A program made the translations under genes and the position numbers. Shown here in pieces: positions 7,624-15,718 of a DNA stretch of 33,508 bases. The DNA lies in contig CAYOWC010000020.1 of NCBI GenBank assembly GCA_964407525.1, positions 1-33,508 of the forward strand. Reading direction: 5' to 3'. The notes under the pieces were generated by a model. It was not told the origin of the DNA. It searched no databases and saw only the letters and a program-made list of their open reading frames with translations. Position 1 is the stretch's first letter. Each line of letters starts with the position of its first letter. This stretch comes from DUZB01 sp964407525. Lineage in GTDB: Bacteria > Desulfobacterota > DSM-4660 > Desulfatiglandales > Desulfatiglandaceae.

Positions 7624-9507
7624 TTATCCGTTCAAAACCCGCCGCAGGGTTTTCGCCAGGTCCGCCATACCCACCGGTTTCATGAGAAAGGCATTGATCC
7701 CCATTTCCTTAGCTTTTTCTTTTGACATTTTATCACTATAGCCCGTACAGAGGATAATGGGAATGTCGGCCCTTATTTTCCGAAGTTCCCACGCCAGTTT
7801 TCCCCCCGTCATCTGGGGCATGGTCATGTCGGTAATCACCGCATCAAAGGTATGGGATTCTGTTTTAAATACCTGCAATGCCGCTATGCTGTCGGTTTCG
7901 ACCCGGACCCGGTAGCCCAGTCGTTCCAGCACCTGTTTTTGGAAATCGGCGACCTGAGGCTCATCGTCCACCACCAGGATATGTTCATTTCCTCCCGCCG
8001 CAGTTTTATGGTTCAACGGCCCTACATCTGGGTCCTGTTCATCAACCAGCGGCAGATACACACGAAAAACGGCGCCTTTTCCTTCCTGGCTCTCAACGGT
8101 AACTTGGCCGTTATGGGATTTTACAATACCATACACCAGAGCAAGTCCCATGCCCGTCCCTTTGCCTGTCGCCTTGGTGGTGAAGTAGGGTTCAAAGATT
8201 CGATCCAACACTTCGGGGGCCATGCCATGCCCACTGTCTTTTACAGTCATCAGCGCATATTTTCCCGGCGGTATTTCCCCATCCCGAGCGTCGCATTCGG
8301 TCTTTTCAAGGATCACATTCAGTCGTCCACCCTCCTCCATGGCATGGGCCGCATTGGTGCAGAGATTGATGATTACCTGGTGTATCTGGGTGGCATCGCC
8401 CTCAATGGCGCAATTTTCTTGACGAATATCCACTGCCATATCGATGCTGGTGGGAATAGTGGATCTGAGCAGCCCCTTGGTCTCCTGAAGTAGCGCCGCC
8501 ACATTCATGGGCACCATTTTCCGATCGCTTTGGCGACTGAAGGCCAGGATCTGCTGAACCAGATCCCTGGCCCGTTTTCCGGCAATGAGTACCTCGTGGA
8601 GGTTGTCGTACAAAGTGGAATCTTTGTTCACTTCGTCCATGGAGAGTTCGGTAAATCCGAGAACCGATGAGAGGATATTGTTGAAATCGTGGGCGATGCC
8701 ACCGGCAAGGGTACCGATAGCCTCCATTTTCTGGGCCTGCCGAAGTTGTTTTTCAAGCATTTTCCTATCGGTAATGTCTCGACCCACCGAAATAATTTCT
8801 GAAATGACCGATTGCTCGTCAAGAATAGCACGGGCTGACCATCCGAACCAACGCCACCCATTCACGGTCATAAGCCGCTCCTCATGATAGGTGGTATGCG
8901 GGGGATTCTTAAGGGATGCGAGCGACTCGGCGACCTGCTTCCGGTCGTCTTCGTGAATCAGCGGCATGAATTTTTCCCCAATCAGTTCAGATTCCTTCCG
9001 GCCAAAAGTATCGCAGAAAGTGGGGGTCACAAAGCGCAGCAACCGCTCCTGTGCGTCAAATTTCACCACCAGGTCGTTCTGGTTTTCTACAATGAAGCGG
9101 TATTTCGACTCGCTCTCTTTCAGGCGTTGTTCTATCCGCGCCCTGTAAAGACCGGTTTCAATGGCTGCCTTTAGCTCCCGCTCATCAAAAGGCTTTATGA
9201 TATAGCCCGAAGGCTCCGAGAGTTTTGACCGTTCGATTTTTTCGTCATCCGAAAAAGCGGTCAGAAAGATGATGGGAATAGCCGAAGCGGCCCTGATCTG
9301 CCGGGCCGCTTCGATGCCGTCCATCTCCCCTTTGAGGGAGATATCCATGAGTACCAGATCCGGCCTCTCGGCAAGCGCACGACTGACGGCCTGCTCCCCG
9401 GTTCTGACTGCACCCGTGGTTTCATACCCCATATTTTGAAGCGTCAGCTGAATCCCTTTTGATACGATCGTTTCGTCTTCAACCACCATGATGACCGGGT
9501 TTCCCAT
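7624..9507 (-). CDS. hybrid sensor kinase REC-PAS-HisKA-HATPase-REC
   Basis: A 627-residue soluble protein. An N-terminal receiver (about 4-118) has Asp55 in LVLMDISLKG. A PAS domain spans about 133-248. His273 lies in GGIAHDFNNIL, the N box is NLCTNAAHAM, the ATP-lid region includes FEPYFTTKATGKGTGMGL, and a second receiver has Asp560 in VITDMTMPQMTGG. Receivers at both ends mean it can accept phosphate from an upstream kinase and pass it on. The membrane HisKA_2 kinase encoded 18 bases upstream, which has no receiver, is the obvious donor (inference). AGGAG lies eight bases before the ATG. The C-terminal receiver is paralogous to that at 740-2743 and to the remnants at 13481-13570 and 13894-13920. 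Confidence 0.92.
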   Translation of the reverse strand: MGNPVIMVVEDETIVSKGIQLTLQNMGYETTGAVRTGEQAVSRALAERPDLVLMDISLKGEMDGIEAARQIRAASAIPIIFLTAFSDDEKIERSKLSEPSGYIIKPFDERELKAAIETGLYRARIEQRLKESESKYRFIVENQNDLVVKFDAQERLLRFVTPTFCDTFGRKESELIGEKFMPLIHEDDRKQVAESLASLKNPPHTTYHEERLMTVNGWRWFGWSARAILDEQSVISEIISVGRDITDRKMLEKQLRQAQKMEAIGTLAGGIAHDFNNILSSVLGFTELSMDEVNKDSTLYDNLHEVLIAGKRARDLVQQILAFSRQSDRKMVPMNVAALLQETKGLLRSTIPTSIDMAVDIRQENCAIEGDATQIHQVIINLCTNAAHAMEEGGRLNVILEKTECDARDGEIPPGKYALMTVKDSGHGMAPEVLDRIFEPYFTTKATGKGTGMGLALVYGIVKSHNGQVTVESQEGKGAVFRVYLPLVDEQDPDVGPLNHKTAAGGNEHILVVDDEPQVADFQKQVLERLGYRVRVETDSIAALQVFKTESHTFDAVITDMTMPQMTGGKLAWELRKIRADIPIILCTGYSDKMSKEKAKEMGINAFLMKPVGMADLAKTLRRVLNG

Positions 9508-9525
9508 CTTTTACTCTCCTGCTTT

Positions 9526-10932
9526 TTAAGCCTTAAATGTGACGATGAAAATAGCGCCTCCGTCACTAATAATTTCCAGACTGCCATCCAGCTGGTCTTC
9601 AACAATGTCGATTACCAGCTGAAGGCCCAGACCCTCGGTCCGGCTCAAGTTAAACCCTTCAGGCAATCCCATGCCATTGTCCGCAACCCGGATCCGGATA
9701 TCCCCGTCACCCAAATCGGTGACGCGAATATTCAGATCGCCCTGGCGGCCCTCGTGAAATGCATGTTTCAGAGCATTCGAAATAAGTTCACTCATGACCA
9801 GGGCGCATGGCACGGCATGATCCAGGGAAACGAACACCTTATCAGCCCTCAATTTCAGTTTCACATGTTGAGCCCTGCTGCCGTGTACCCGAAACAGATA
9901 TCCGGCCAGCCGGTCCAGGTAGTCTCCCAGGGCGATTTTCGCCATGTCGGCCGACTGGTATAGGGACTCGTGAATCAGGGCCATGGCCTTGACCCGGTCC
10001 CGGGCTTCGTTAAAGACATCCCGGGCCTCTGGGTCCTGAATCCGGTTTCCCTGGATTTGAAGCAGGCTCGAAATAACCTGCATGTTGTTTTTTACCCGGT
10101 GATGAATCTCCTGGAGCAGCACTTCTTTTTCCGCCAGACCGGCCCTGAGCTTCTGTTCCATTTCCCGAAGGATTCGAATAGTATGGACCAGTTTTTCCGT
10201 CATGGCGTTAAAAGAGACGGCAAGCTCAACCATCTCATTTCCGGAAGCGCTCTGGCCCTGGCTTTTTTCCAGTACGATGCGATGGTCCATATCGCCTTTT
10301 TCGATGCGGTTCGCGCCTTCCACCACGGTCTTCAACGGGCCTGTGATTTTCAGGATCACAACCCAGGAAGCGGCGGCGATGAGAGCAAACAACACCAGAG
10401 CGCTGACTATGAGCGTAAGCCTGCTTTGATGCTGAAGGGCTTCCAGTCGACCCATGGCCATTTTGGAAAAGCCGAAGGCGTCGGACAGAATACGGTTGCA
10501 ATCCAGGCGGATTCTGCCTGTAATTCGCTCTTCCAGCAACTGGGTGTTCGCCATTTCGATTTTTGCTTCCCCTTTGGCCATGACCCGGGGCTTTTGATCA
10601 ATAATGGTTTCCAATGCCACAAACGATCGATGAAGGGATTCCAGATTCGGCTGGATCAACCGGTACAGGTCTGGCGCCTCTCTCTCCGTTACCCGCATGA
10701 TCTGTTCATGTTTCAAAAGCCACTGTTGAAAACTTCGCTGGTACTGGTATGCCAGGTATTCGTCCGTGACCAGGACCAGTTCCGCGATTCTACGGTCCAA
10801 CTGGTTGGCCGCCTGGGTTTTCTTAACTTCTTCCTGTATCTGCCCCAAAAAATACAGGACCATCATCACCAGGCAGACAATCAGCGAAATGGTCAAAATG
10901 GCGCCCAGGTAAAGCCGGGTCTTGATTTTCAT
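9526..10932 (-). CDS. membrane sensor histidine kinase, HAMP + HisKA_2
   Basis: A 468-residue kinase with transmembrane segments at about 8-30 and 172-194. Between them is a helical periplasmic domain of about 140 residues. A HAMP segment (about 195-255) leads to the HisKA_2 motif LLQEIHHRVKNNMQVISSLL (His277/278), then an ATPase domain with ELISNALKHAF, VADNGMGLP and GLGLQLV. This kinase class often signals to receivers in separate proteins, and it has none itself. It lies 10 bases after a substrate-binding lipoprotein gene and 18 bases before a protein with an N-terminal receiver. The order suggests lipoprotein, then this periplasmic sensor, then that receiver. The ribosome site before the ATG is weak, so coupling to the upstream gene is likely. 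Confidence 0.9.
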   Translation of the reverse strand: MKIKTRLYLGAILTISLIVCLVMMVLYFLGQIQEEVKKTQAANQLDRRIAELVLVTDEYLAYQYQRSFQQWLLKHEQIMRVTEREAPDLYRLIQPNLESLHRSFVALETIIDQKPRVMAKGEAKIEMANTQLLEERITGRIRLDCNRILSDAFGFSKMAMGRLEALQHQSRLTLIVSALVLFALIAAASWVVILKITGPLKTVVEGANRIEKGDMDHRIVLEKSQGQSASGNEMVELAVSFNAMTEKLVHTIRILREMEQKLRAGLAEKEVLLQEIHHRVKNNMQVISSLLQIQGNRIQDPEARDVFNEARDRVKAMALIHESLYQSADMAKIALGDYLDRLAGYLFRVHGSRAQHVKLKLRADKVFVSLDHAVPCALVMSELISNALKHAFHEGRQGDLNIRVTDLGDGDIRIRVADNGMGLPEGFNLSRTEGLGLQLVIDIVEDQLDGSLEIISDGGAIFIVTFKA

Positions 10933-10942
10933 GTTTTCACGC

Positions 10943-11944
10943 TCATTTGATCACCGTAACCGCCTCCGGTTTTACATTTTTCAAAGGTTCCGCATGAATG
11001 AGTCCAAGGTAATTGGGAACTTTGCTTTTTTTCGTATAGCCGTAACGGATGATCCATCGGGCCTGGTCTTCCAGATCGCTCAAAAGGGCCTGGTCCAGAC
11101 CCATTCCCCAATCCATATTTTCAAAAAGTTTTGAAACAATCTTTGGATCGACGCCGGCGACCTTCGCATGGGTGGCAATGGCTTTTTCACGATTGCCTGC
11201 AATATATTCTTCCGCTTTCAGCAGGGCTTTGAGGTATCCTTTCAGAATATCCGGATGCCGCCTGGCAAATTTCTTTTTCACCACAATCAGCCAGGAGCCG
11301 GGCACAATGTCTGCACTGGCCAGTACCACGGCATTTTCCCCCAGCCGCATTTCAGCCAGCAGGGGAAAGGGGGACCAGCAGAACATGACGTCCACATCGC
11401 CCTTTGAAATGGCCTCCACCATGGTGGGGCCGTCCATATATACGATGTCGACCCGGGAAGGATCGATGCCGTTGTGGAGGAAATAGGAGTCCATGAAAAA
11501 CTCGCCAGAGGTCCCCTTGGTAACCGCCACTTTCTTCCCCATAAGGTCCGCTGGTTTCTCAATTCCCCGATCCCTGCGGGCCACGGCAAAGTGGATTTTG
11601 GAATGGCGGATCTTACCGATAACAAAAAAATCGTCCCGGTCAAAACTGGCGTAAACAATGGGCGTGGCCATCACGTGGATAATATCGGCCTTTCCGTCGA
11701 AGAGCTGCTGAAGGGATGTCTTGCCGTCCGGATTGATTCTGAGATCTACATCCAGCCCCTGTTCCTCGAAATATCCTTTGTCATGGGCCACATGGGTGGG
11801 AGCTTCCACGATGGCGGGGACCGATCCCACCGTGATTTTCTGGAGGGTTTTCGGGACGGACGGTTTCTTTGTATCGCAGCCTGTCAAGAAACATGCTGCA
11901 ATCATGATAAAAGGCAAGATCATAGATTTCAGTCTGATATTCAT
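10943..11944 (-). CDS. NMT1/SsuA-like substrate-binding lipoprotein (second copy)
   Basis: A 333-residue predicted lipoprotein: MNIRLKSMILPFIMIAACFL then TGC, a lipobox whose Cys would be acylated, so the mature protein is tethered at the envelope. The rest matches periplasmic ligand-binding proteins of the NMT1/THI5/SsuA-TauA group (KITVGSVPAIVEAPTHVAHD, GYFEEQGLDVDL, GKADIIHV, GKKVAVTKGTSGEFF). The frame is open further upstream to 12007, but the ATG at 11944 has AGGAG seven bases before it and places the signal peptide correctly. Its paralogue ends 10 bases upstream and the sensor kinase starts 10 bases downstream. No permease or ATPase gene is present in the cluster, so a sensory role is more likely than transport. 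The ligand is unknown. Confidence 0.9.
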   Translation of the reverse strand: MNIRLKSMILPFIMIAACFLTGCDTKKPSVPKTLQKITVGSVPAIVEAPTHVAHDKGYFEEQGLDVDLRINPDGKTSLQQLFDGKADIIHVMATPIVYASFDRDDFFVIGKIRHSKIHFAVARRDRGIEKPADLMGKKVAVTKGTSGEFFMDSYFLHNGIDPSRVDIVYMDGPTMVEAISKGDVDVMFCWSPFPLLAEMRLGENAVVLASADIVPGSWLIVVKKKFARRHPDILKGYLKALLKAEEYIAGNREKAIATHAKVAGVDPKIVSKLFENMDWGMGLDQALLSDLEDQARWIIRYGYTKKSKVPNYLGLIHAEPLKNVKPEAVTVIK

Positions 11945-11954
11945 GACGGTTCTC

Positions 11955-12968
11955 CTAACGGATGATGCGCACCGCTTCGGGTTTGACGGATTCCAATGGA
12001 TCCGCACAGATAAAATTCAGAAAATTCGGAACTTCCGCCGCGTCCGAAAGGCCGTTTTTAATGGCCCACTGACACTGGGCTTCCAATGTGGACAGCAGGG
12101 TCTGATCCAGGGTGATCTTGAATCGGTAGGTGGCGCTCAGATCGTTCAGCAATTCCTCTTTAATACCAAGATGGTCGGCTACGATTGCGCGGCACGTTCC
12201 GGGATCCTCCCGTATGAATTCGGAGGCTTTTACCAACGCCCTTAGAACCCGCCGGACGGTTTCAGAGTGGGACTCTGAATAATCGCGTCTCGCCGCCATG
12301 ACAAAGGAGGGTGAATAGAGCCCCTCGGCATCGAATGAGATGCCGCTCTCGCCCAGCGCTTTCAGGGCTTTTGCATTTTGCGGGTTCCAGGTGGCGATGG
12401 CGTCTACTTCTCCGTTCATCAAGGCCTCAAACATCTTCTTGGGTTTGATGTTTACGGTCTGGACTTCATCCCTTGAAATTTTGTTCAGGAGCAGGACCGT
12501 ATCCAGGAAGTATTCCCCGTTGGTTCCCATGGTAACCCCGATTTTCTTCCCTTTCAGATCTTTGGCGGAGGCAATGCCCCGGTCTCTGCGCCCCACCACG
12601 CCCATGTGCTTTTCGCCGGTGATCATGGTGGCCAGGATGCAGATCTCTGCTCCCTTCAACACCGCGTGCATGAAAGGGGTTTCCGACGCAGTAGCCAGAT
12701 CCACCTTGCCGTCCATCAGCGCTTTCAGCGTAGCATTGCCATGGGGGTAGGATTCCAGGACCACATCCAGTCCCTCCTCCTCGAAATATTTTTTATCGAG
12801 TGCCACATAGATGGTGTATCCGGTAAGCGAGGGGTTGATAGCAGCAATGGTCACCTTCTGCAGATCCTCTTTCGGAGGTTGTGATGATTGATTGCAGGAC
12901 ATTAGGAAAATTCCCACTGCCATTGCGAAAACGGCGGTCGCGATCTTCATGGGGAATGTTTTGTTCAT
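11955..12968 (-). CDS. NMT1/SsuA-like substrate-binding lipoprotein (first copy)
   Basis: A 337-residue predicted lipoprotein with a basic start, hydrophobic stretch AVFAMAVGIFLMSC and Cys in the lipobox LMSC. The two-lobed binding-protein fold is indicated by KVTIAAINPSLTGYTIYVAL, KYFEEEGLDVVLESYPHG, DLATASETPFM and GKKIGVTMGTNGEYFLDT. It is a clear paralogue of the next gene (both keep YFEE-x-GLDV, TKGT/TMGTNGEYF-like text and an ending in KPEAV), so the pair arose by tandem duplication and may bind related ligands. AGGAGG lies five bases before the ATG. It is the first gene of the five-gene operon ending at 7325. Two six-base segments of the leader, UCCUGU and ACAGGA, could pair and mask the ribosome site; this is speculative. 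Confidence 0.9.
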   Translation of the reverse strand: MNKTFPMKIATAVFAMAVGIFLMSCNQSSQPPKEDLQKVTIAAINPSLTGYTIYVALDKKYFEEEGLDVVLESYPHGNATLKALMDGKVDLATASETPFMHAVLKGAEICILATMITGEKHMGVVGRRDRGIASAKDLKGKKIGVTMGTNGEYFLDTVLLLNKISRDEVQTVNIKPKKMFEALMNGEVDAIATWNPQNAKALKALGESGISFDAEGLYSPSFVMAARRDYSESHSETVRRVLRALVKASEFIREDPGTCRAIVADHLGIKEELLNDLSATYRFKITLDQTLLSTLEAQCQWAIKNGLSDAAEVPNFLNFICADPLESVKPEAVRIIR

Positions 12969-13377
12969 TTGCGCCTCCTGTCTTCAGGCCAGCCGATCGA
13001 CAGCACAGGATCGCCTGTAATGAGGTTAGGTTTCCGGAGGAGGGACGTTACCTGTTCAGGTGAATCGAGTGGAAACGAGCCCTATGCATTTTACTGAATC
13101 TTCTCAAATAAGTTACATTAAGTCAATAGAATCAACGTTGAGACACTATTATGACTCATTATGGGTTTCGTAGCATTGAGGAGGGGAAAAAACGATCTGC
13201 GGCTGAGTCCAGATCTCGTTATCTCGCCTTGTTATGAGACACAAAAAATGGACATCTTCCGGTGTGCAAAGTTCTGGAAGACGCTCAATATCAACGTAAG
13301 TATCTGACATTATTATTTCCTAAAAGTCAATGAACGTCCACTTTCCGTATGGCGAATGATATTTATCCAGTAATTTT
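12969..13377. other. intergenic region, no gene recognised
   Basis: About 410 bases upstream of the lipoprotein operon. It is AT-rich around 13085-13160, a reasonable place for a leftward promoter, but I could not fix a convincing -35/-10 pair. A CTTCCGG/CTGGAAG inverted repeat lies near 13256-13280. No plausible reading frame is present on either strand. Confidence 0.5.
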
Positions 13378-13458
13378 GACAGGATTTACAGGATTTACAG
13401 GATTTTTAGGATACTTATGTCCTTTTTCTTTTATCCGGTTAATCCTGTTGATCTTGTC
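13378..13458. repeat. 81-bp imperfect inverted-repeat element with period-9 arms
   Basis: A 26-base left arm at 13378-13403, built from ACAGGATTT repeats, pairs with a 26-base right arm at 13433-13458. The arms agree at about 20 of 26 positions, with about 29 bases between them. A plus-strand reading frame through this region gives low-complexity GFTGFTGF text and is not a gene. Confidence 0.65.
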
Positions 13459-13480
13459 GAAGAATAGAGGTCTGGAGTCA

Positions 13481-13570
13481 TTAATGGGAATGTTTTTTGT
13501 CCAGCAAACTGCGAACGGACCTGGCCAATTCACTCCTGTTCAAGGGCTTCATGGCAAATCCTCGATCTTC
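13481..13570 (-). pseudogene. remnant of a receiver-domain C terminus
   Basis: The minus strand reads EDRGFAMKPLNRSELARSVR followed by SLLDKKHSH and a stop. This is the switch-Lys (MKP) and last helix of a response-regulator receiver, close to KPIEMVNLARSVREVLD in the kinase at 740-2743. An in-frame TAG lies just upstream, and a 7-base-pair hairpin (13560-13582) sits at the break. No start or phosphorylation site remains. Confidence 0.6.
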
Positions 13571-13757
13571 GGACTATCGAGGATCGGTTCTCCGGCAATT
13601 CGCGGGATCAAAAGGTTTTCCTCCTGGATCCCAGATTTCAGCAAGTCGAAGTCTTTTAAAGAAACTCATTCTTACATTCCCCGATTCACAGGGTTAATTT
13701 TTAGGATTCTGAAGTTTTGTTCTTTAAACCTCAGCACTTCTCATTTTGAAAACATAG

Positions 13758-13811
13758 CTGTGAGAGAGGCTTCTAGCCTCGAAAAATCGTGGCAAAATGC
13801 CACTCACACAG
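13758..13811. repeat. 54-bp three-stem palindromic element
   Basis: An outer stem CTGTG/CACAG encloses two perfect 6-base-pair hairpins: GAGGCT-TCT-AGCCTC at 13766-13780 and GTGGCA-AAA-TGCCAC at 13789-13803. The overall shape is a small cloverleaf. It resembles short palindromic intergenic repeats found dispersed in many genomes. No coding signal overlaps it. Confidence 0.65.
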
Positions 13812-13893
13812 TATTCGGAAATGAATGCGGCCCCATAATGAGAATTGCTGTTTTAAACCTTCCTGTTCTTTACATCTACGTCATGGTATAAGA

Positions 13894-13920
13894 TTCCATA
13901 AGAAAGGCATTGATTCCCAT
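13894..13920 (-). pseudogene. second receiver-domain remnant (MGINAFLM)
   Basis: Nine codons read MGINAFLME, and the DNA is nearly identical to the MGINAFLMKP segment of the kinase at 7624-9507. The similarity ends abruptly on both sides. Together with the fragment at 13481-13570 it shows that a related kinase or regulator gene once lay here. Bases 13812-13893 and 13921-13938 show nothing else. Confidence 0.45.
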
Positions 13921-13938
13921 TATCCGTCATCCCTCTTT

Positions 13939-15084
13939 CTAAACGAAATCCGCGAGAAACCTGTGAGCTGGGCAGATTCGAATGCCGTCTTTCGTCATTA
14001 GATCTTGATTCCCTTCGAGAACCACCTGCGTAGCCCGAACCGAAGGAAAACGTATCTTCAGGTAACGAAGGGATGGACTAACAGACTTCCCGCTCGTTTT
14101 GCACTCCACAAAATGAGAAGGCATTCCCTCCTCAACTATCACGAAATCCACTTCTCTTCGGTCAATATCCCTGAAATAACGAAGCTCAAGATCCCGCCCT
14201 TCAACGTCCTGCAAATAGAAACACCATTTCAGTAGATGGCATGCCACGAGGTTTTCAAAGCGCTTTCCCATATCGTTCACTACCGTCCAGTCAAAATGAT
14301 AGTGTTTTGCCTCTTTTTTCACTGCCCGAATCTTGGGCGCCCCGAATGGGTAGATACGGAACAGCATGTAGAGATTCTCCAGCATGCCTATCCATCTCGT
14401 TACCGATTGATGGGATACCTGCAGATCCTCTCTCAATGCGTTGATGGAAAGCGGAGAACCGACCAGATCGGGAAGACGCAGTACCATATGCTCAATGATA
14501 CTCAAATCACGCACATTTTCCAGATCATTCAGGTCCTCCCTGACAAGGCGTGAGCGATATTCCCTGCTCCAACGTTTACTCTCTGTTTCAGATTGCAGGG
14601 TGAATGGTTCAGGAAATCCACCAAATCTCAGAAGGTTTTTAACTGTAGAGAGGCCCGGTAGGGAAAGCTCTGCGTAGCTTAGGGGGAGCAGCCGGAAAAA
14701 GTGATATCTCCCCTGAAGGGAATCTCCACCTCGCCTGTAATGGTCCAGTCTTGCACTTCCGGTAACCAGGATATTGAGTTCATCTCCCCTTTTATCATAC
14801 AATCCTTTCACCACCTGGCGCCATCGGGAAAACTTGTGAATTTCATCCAGCACCAAATATCCAGGACCGAAAGGAAAGCGTTCAAGAATCATCTTTTCTC
14901 TGTCTTCAGCAGCATCCCAGTTCAGATATCGCTCCTTGATATCAAACCCCGCATCTTTACAAAGCCGTTTCGCCATAGTGGTTTTCCCACCCTGCCTCGG
15001 ACCGCCAATAAAGACCATCTTGCGCTTTAAATCGTTGCAAACCGGCTGTTCAATATATCTGTGCAAATATCGGGACAATTTCAT
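13939..15084 (-). CDS. AAA_14 / DUF4143 family ATPase
   Basis: About 381 residues. Walker A is GGPRQGGKTT near the N terminus, Walker B is YLVLDEIHK, and a sensor-like segment is ILVTGSARLD. The C-terminal DUF4143 part ends in a PD-(D/E)xK-like pattern, REVDFVIVEEG then HFVECKTS, as usual for the family. Family members are common, often single genes of unknown role; some behave as mobile or defence-linked ATPases. No partner gene is adjacent. The start is uncertain: ATG at 15084 has GGAG immediately before it, while a GTG at 15102 lacks any ribosome site. It is transcribed away from yjbQ. A truncated relative lies at 6856-7122. Confidence 0.88.
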   Translation of the reverse strand: MKLSRYLHRYIEQPVCNDLKRKMVFIGGPRQGGKTTMAKRLCKDAGFDIKERYLNWDAAEDREKMILERFPFGPGYLVLDEIHKFSRWRQVVKGLYDKRGDELNILVTGSARLDHYRRGGDSLQGRYHFFRLLPLSYAELSLPGLSTVKNLLRFGGFPEPFTLQSETESKRWSREYRSRLVREDLNDLENVRDLSIIEHMVLRLPDLVGSPLSINALREDLQVSHQSVTRWIGMLENLYMLFRIYPFGAPKIRAVKKEAKHYHFDWTVVNDMGKRFENLVACHLLKWCFYLQDVEGRDLELRYFRDIDRREVDFVIVEEGMPSHFVECKTSGKSVSPSLRYLKIRFPSVRATQVVLEGNQDLMTKDGIRICPAHRFLADFV

Positions 15085-15103
15085 CTCCGTCGTAAAATAC
15101 ACG

Positions 15104-15135
15104 CGAGTAAGTTTTGAAAGAGGTAAATTTACTCG
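15104..15135. promoter_or_regulatory. 7-bp inverted repeat between the ATPase and yjbQ
   Basis: CGAGTAA at 15104-15110 and TTACTCG at 15129-15135 are perfect inverted arms 18 bases apart. They lie just upstream of the ATPase start in the 190-base divergent gap. This could be an operator; no regulator is known. Confidence 0.3.
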
Positions 15136-15276
15136 GGTTCTCGATGTTTATCAAGGAATTAATTTTCGTTTTAACCCATTCCTCAGATCACAAAGATCTT
15201 TCCGTAATTTCGTATTGCCATTCACAGCGATCTGCGATATCAGAGAAGCAAAAACTTCAATCCAAAGGATCATCCC

Positions 15277-15693
15277 ATGAAAAGCTACCGAAAAGAGCTC
15301 TGGTTCAATGTTCCCGGCAGACGCGCTTTCATCAATATAACCCCTGAAATCAATGACTGCCTTCGTGAAAGCGGAATCAGCGAAGGGATTGTGCTCGTAA
15401 ACGCCATGCACATTACCGCATCCGTGTTTATCAATGACGACGAATCGGGGCTTCATCACGACTATGAAATCTGGCTGGAAAAACTGGCCCCCCATGCACC
15501 GGTTTCTCAGTACCGGCACAATATGGGGGAAGACAATGCGGATGCCCACATGAAAAGGCAGGTCATGGGCAGGGAAGTTGTCGTTGCCATTACCAAAGGA
15601 AGGCTGGATTTCGGTACCTGGGAGCAGATCTTTTACGGGGAATTTGATGGAGGAAGGAAAAAACGTGTGCTCGTTAAAATCATTGGAGAATAA
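15277..15693 (+). CDS. yjbQ: YjbQ / UPF0047 family protein (secondary thiamine-phosphate synthase type)
   Basis: A 138-residue protein of normal family length, cytosolic. Conserved segments are AMHITASVFINDDE, the DNADAHMKRQVMGRE stretch, and the C-terminal KGRLDFGTWEQIFYGEFDGG followed by a basic strand. Members of this family show weak thiamine-phosphate synthase activity; their main physiological role is unsettled. AAAGGAT lies eight bases before the ATG. The next gene starts 26 bases after its stop, so the two are probably co-transcribed, although no biochemical link between them is established. Confidence 0.9.
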   Translation: MKSYRKELWFNVPGRRAFINITPEINDCLRESGISEGIVLVNAMHITASVFINDDESGLHHDYEIWLEKLAPHAPVSQYRHNMGEDNADAHMKRQVMGREVVVAITKGRLDFGTWEQIFYGEFDGGRKKRVLVKIIGE

Positions 15694-15718
15694 AGAAGGG
15701 TCGAAGGACAGAGACCAT

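Noticed and set aside
9970..10950. Plus-strand frame of 326 codons opposite the membrane kinase
   Set aside because: It is an antisense shadow of a gene with clear kinase motifs.
10943..12968. ABC uptake operon for a taurine- or thiamine-precursor-like ligand
   Set aside because: No permease or ATPase gene accompanies the binding proteins; kinases follow instead.
13349..13891. Plus-strand open frame of 180 codons
   Set aside because: It runs through the inverted-repeat element, receiver remnants and three-stem element. It gives low-complexity text and has no family match.
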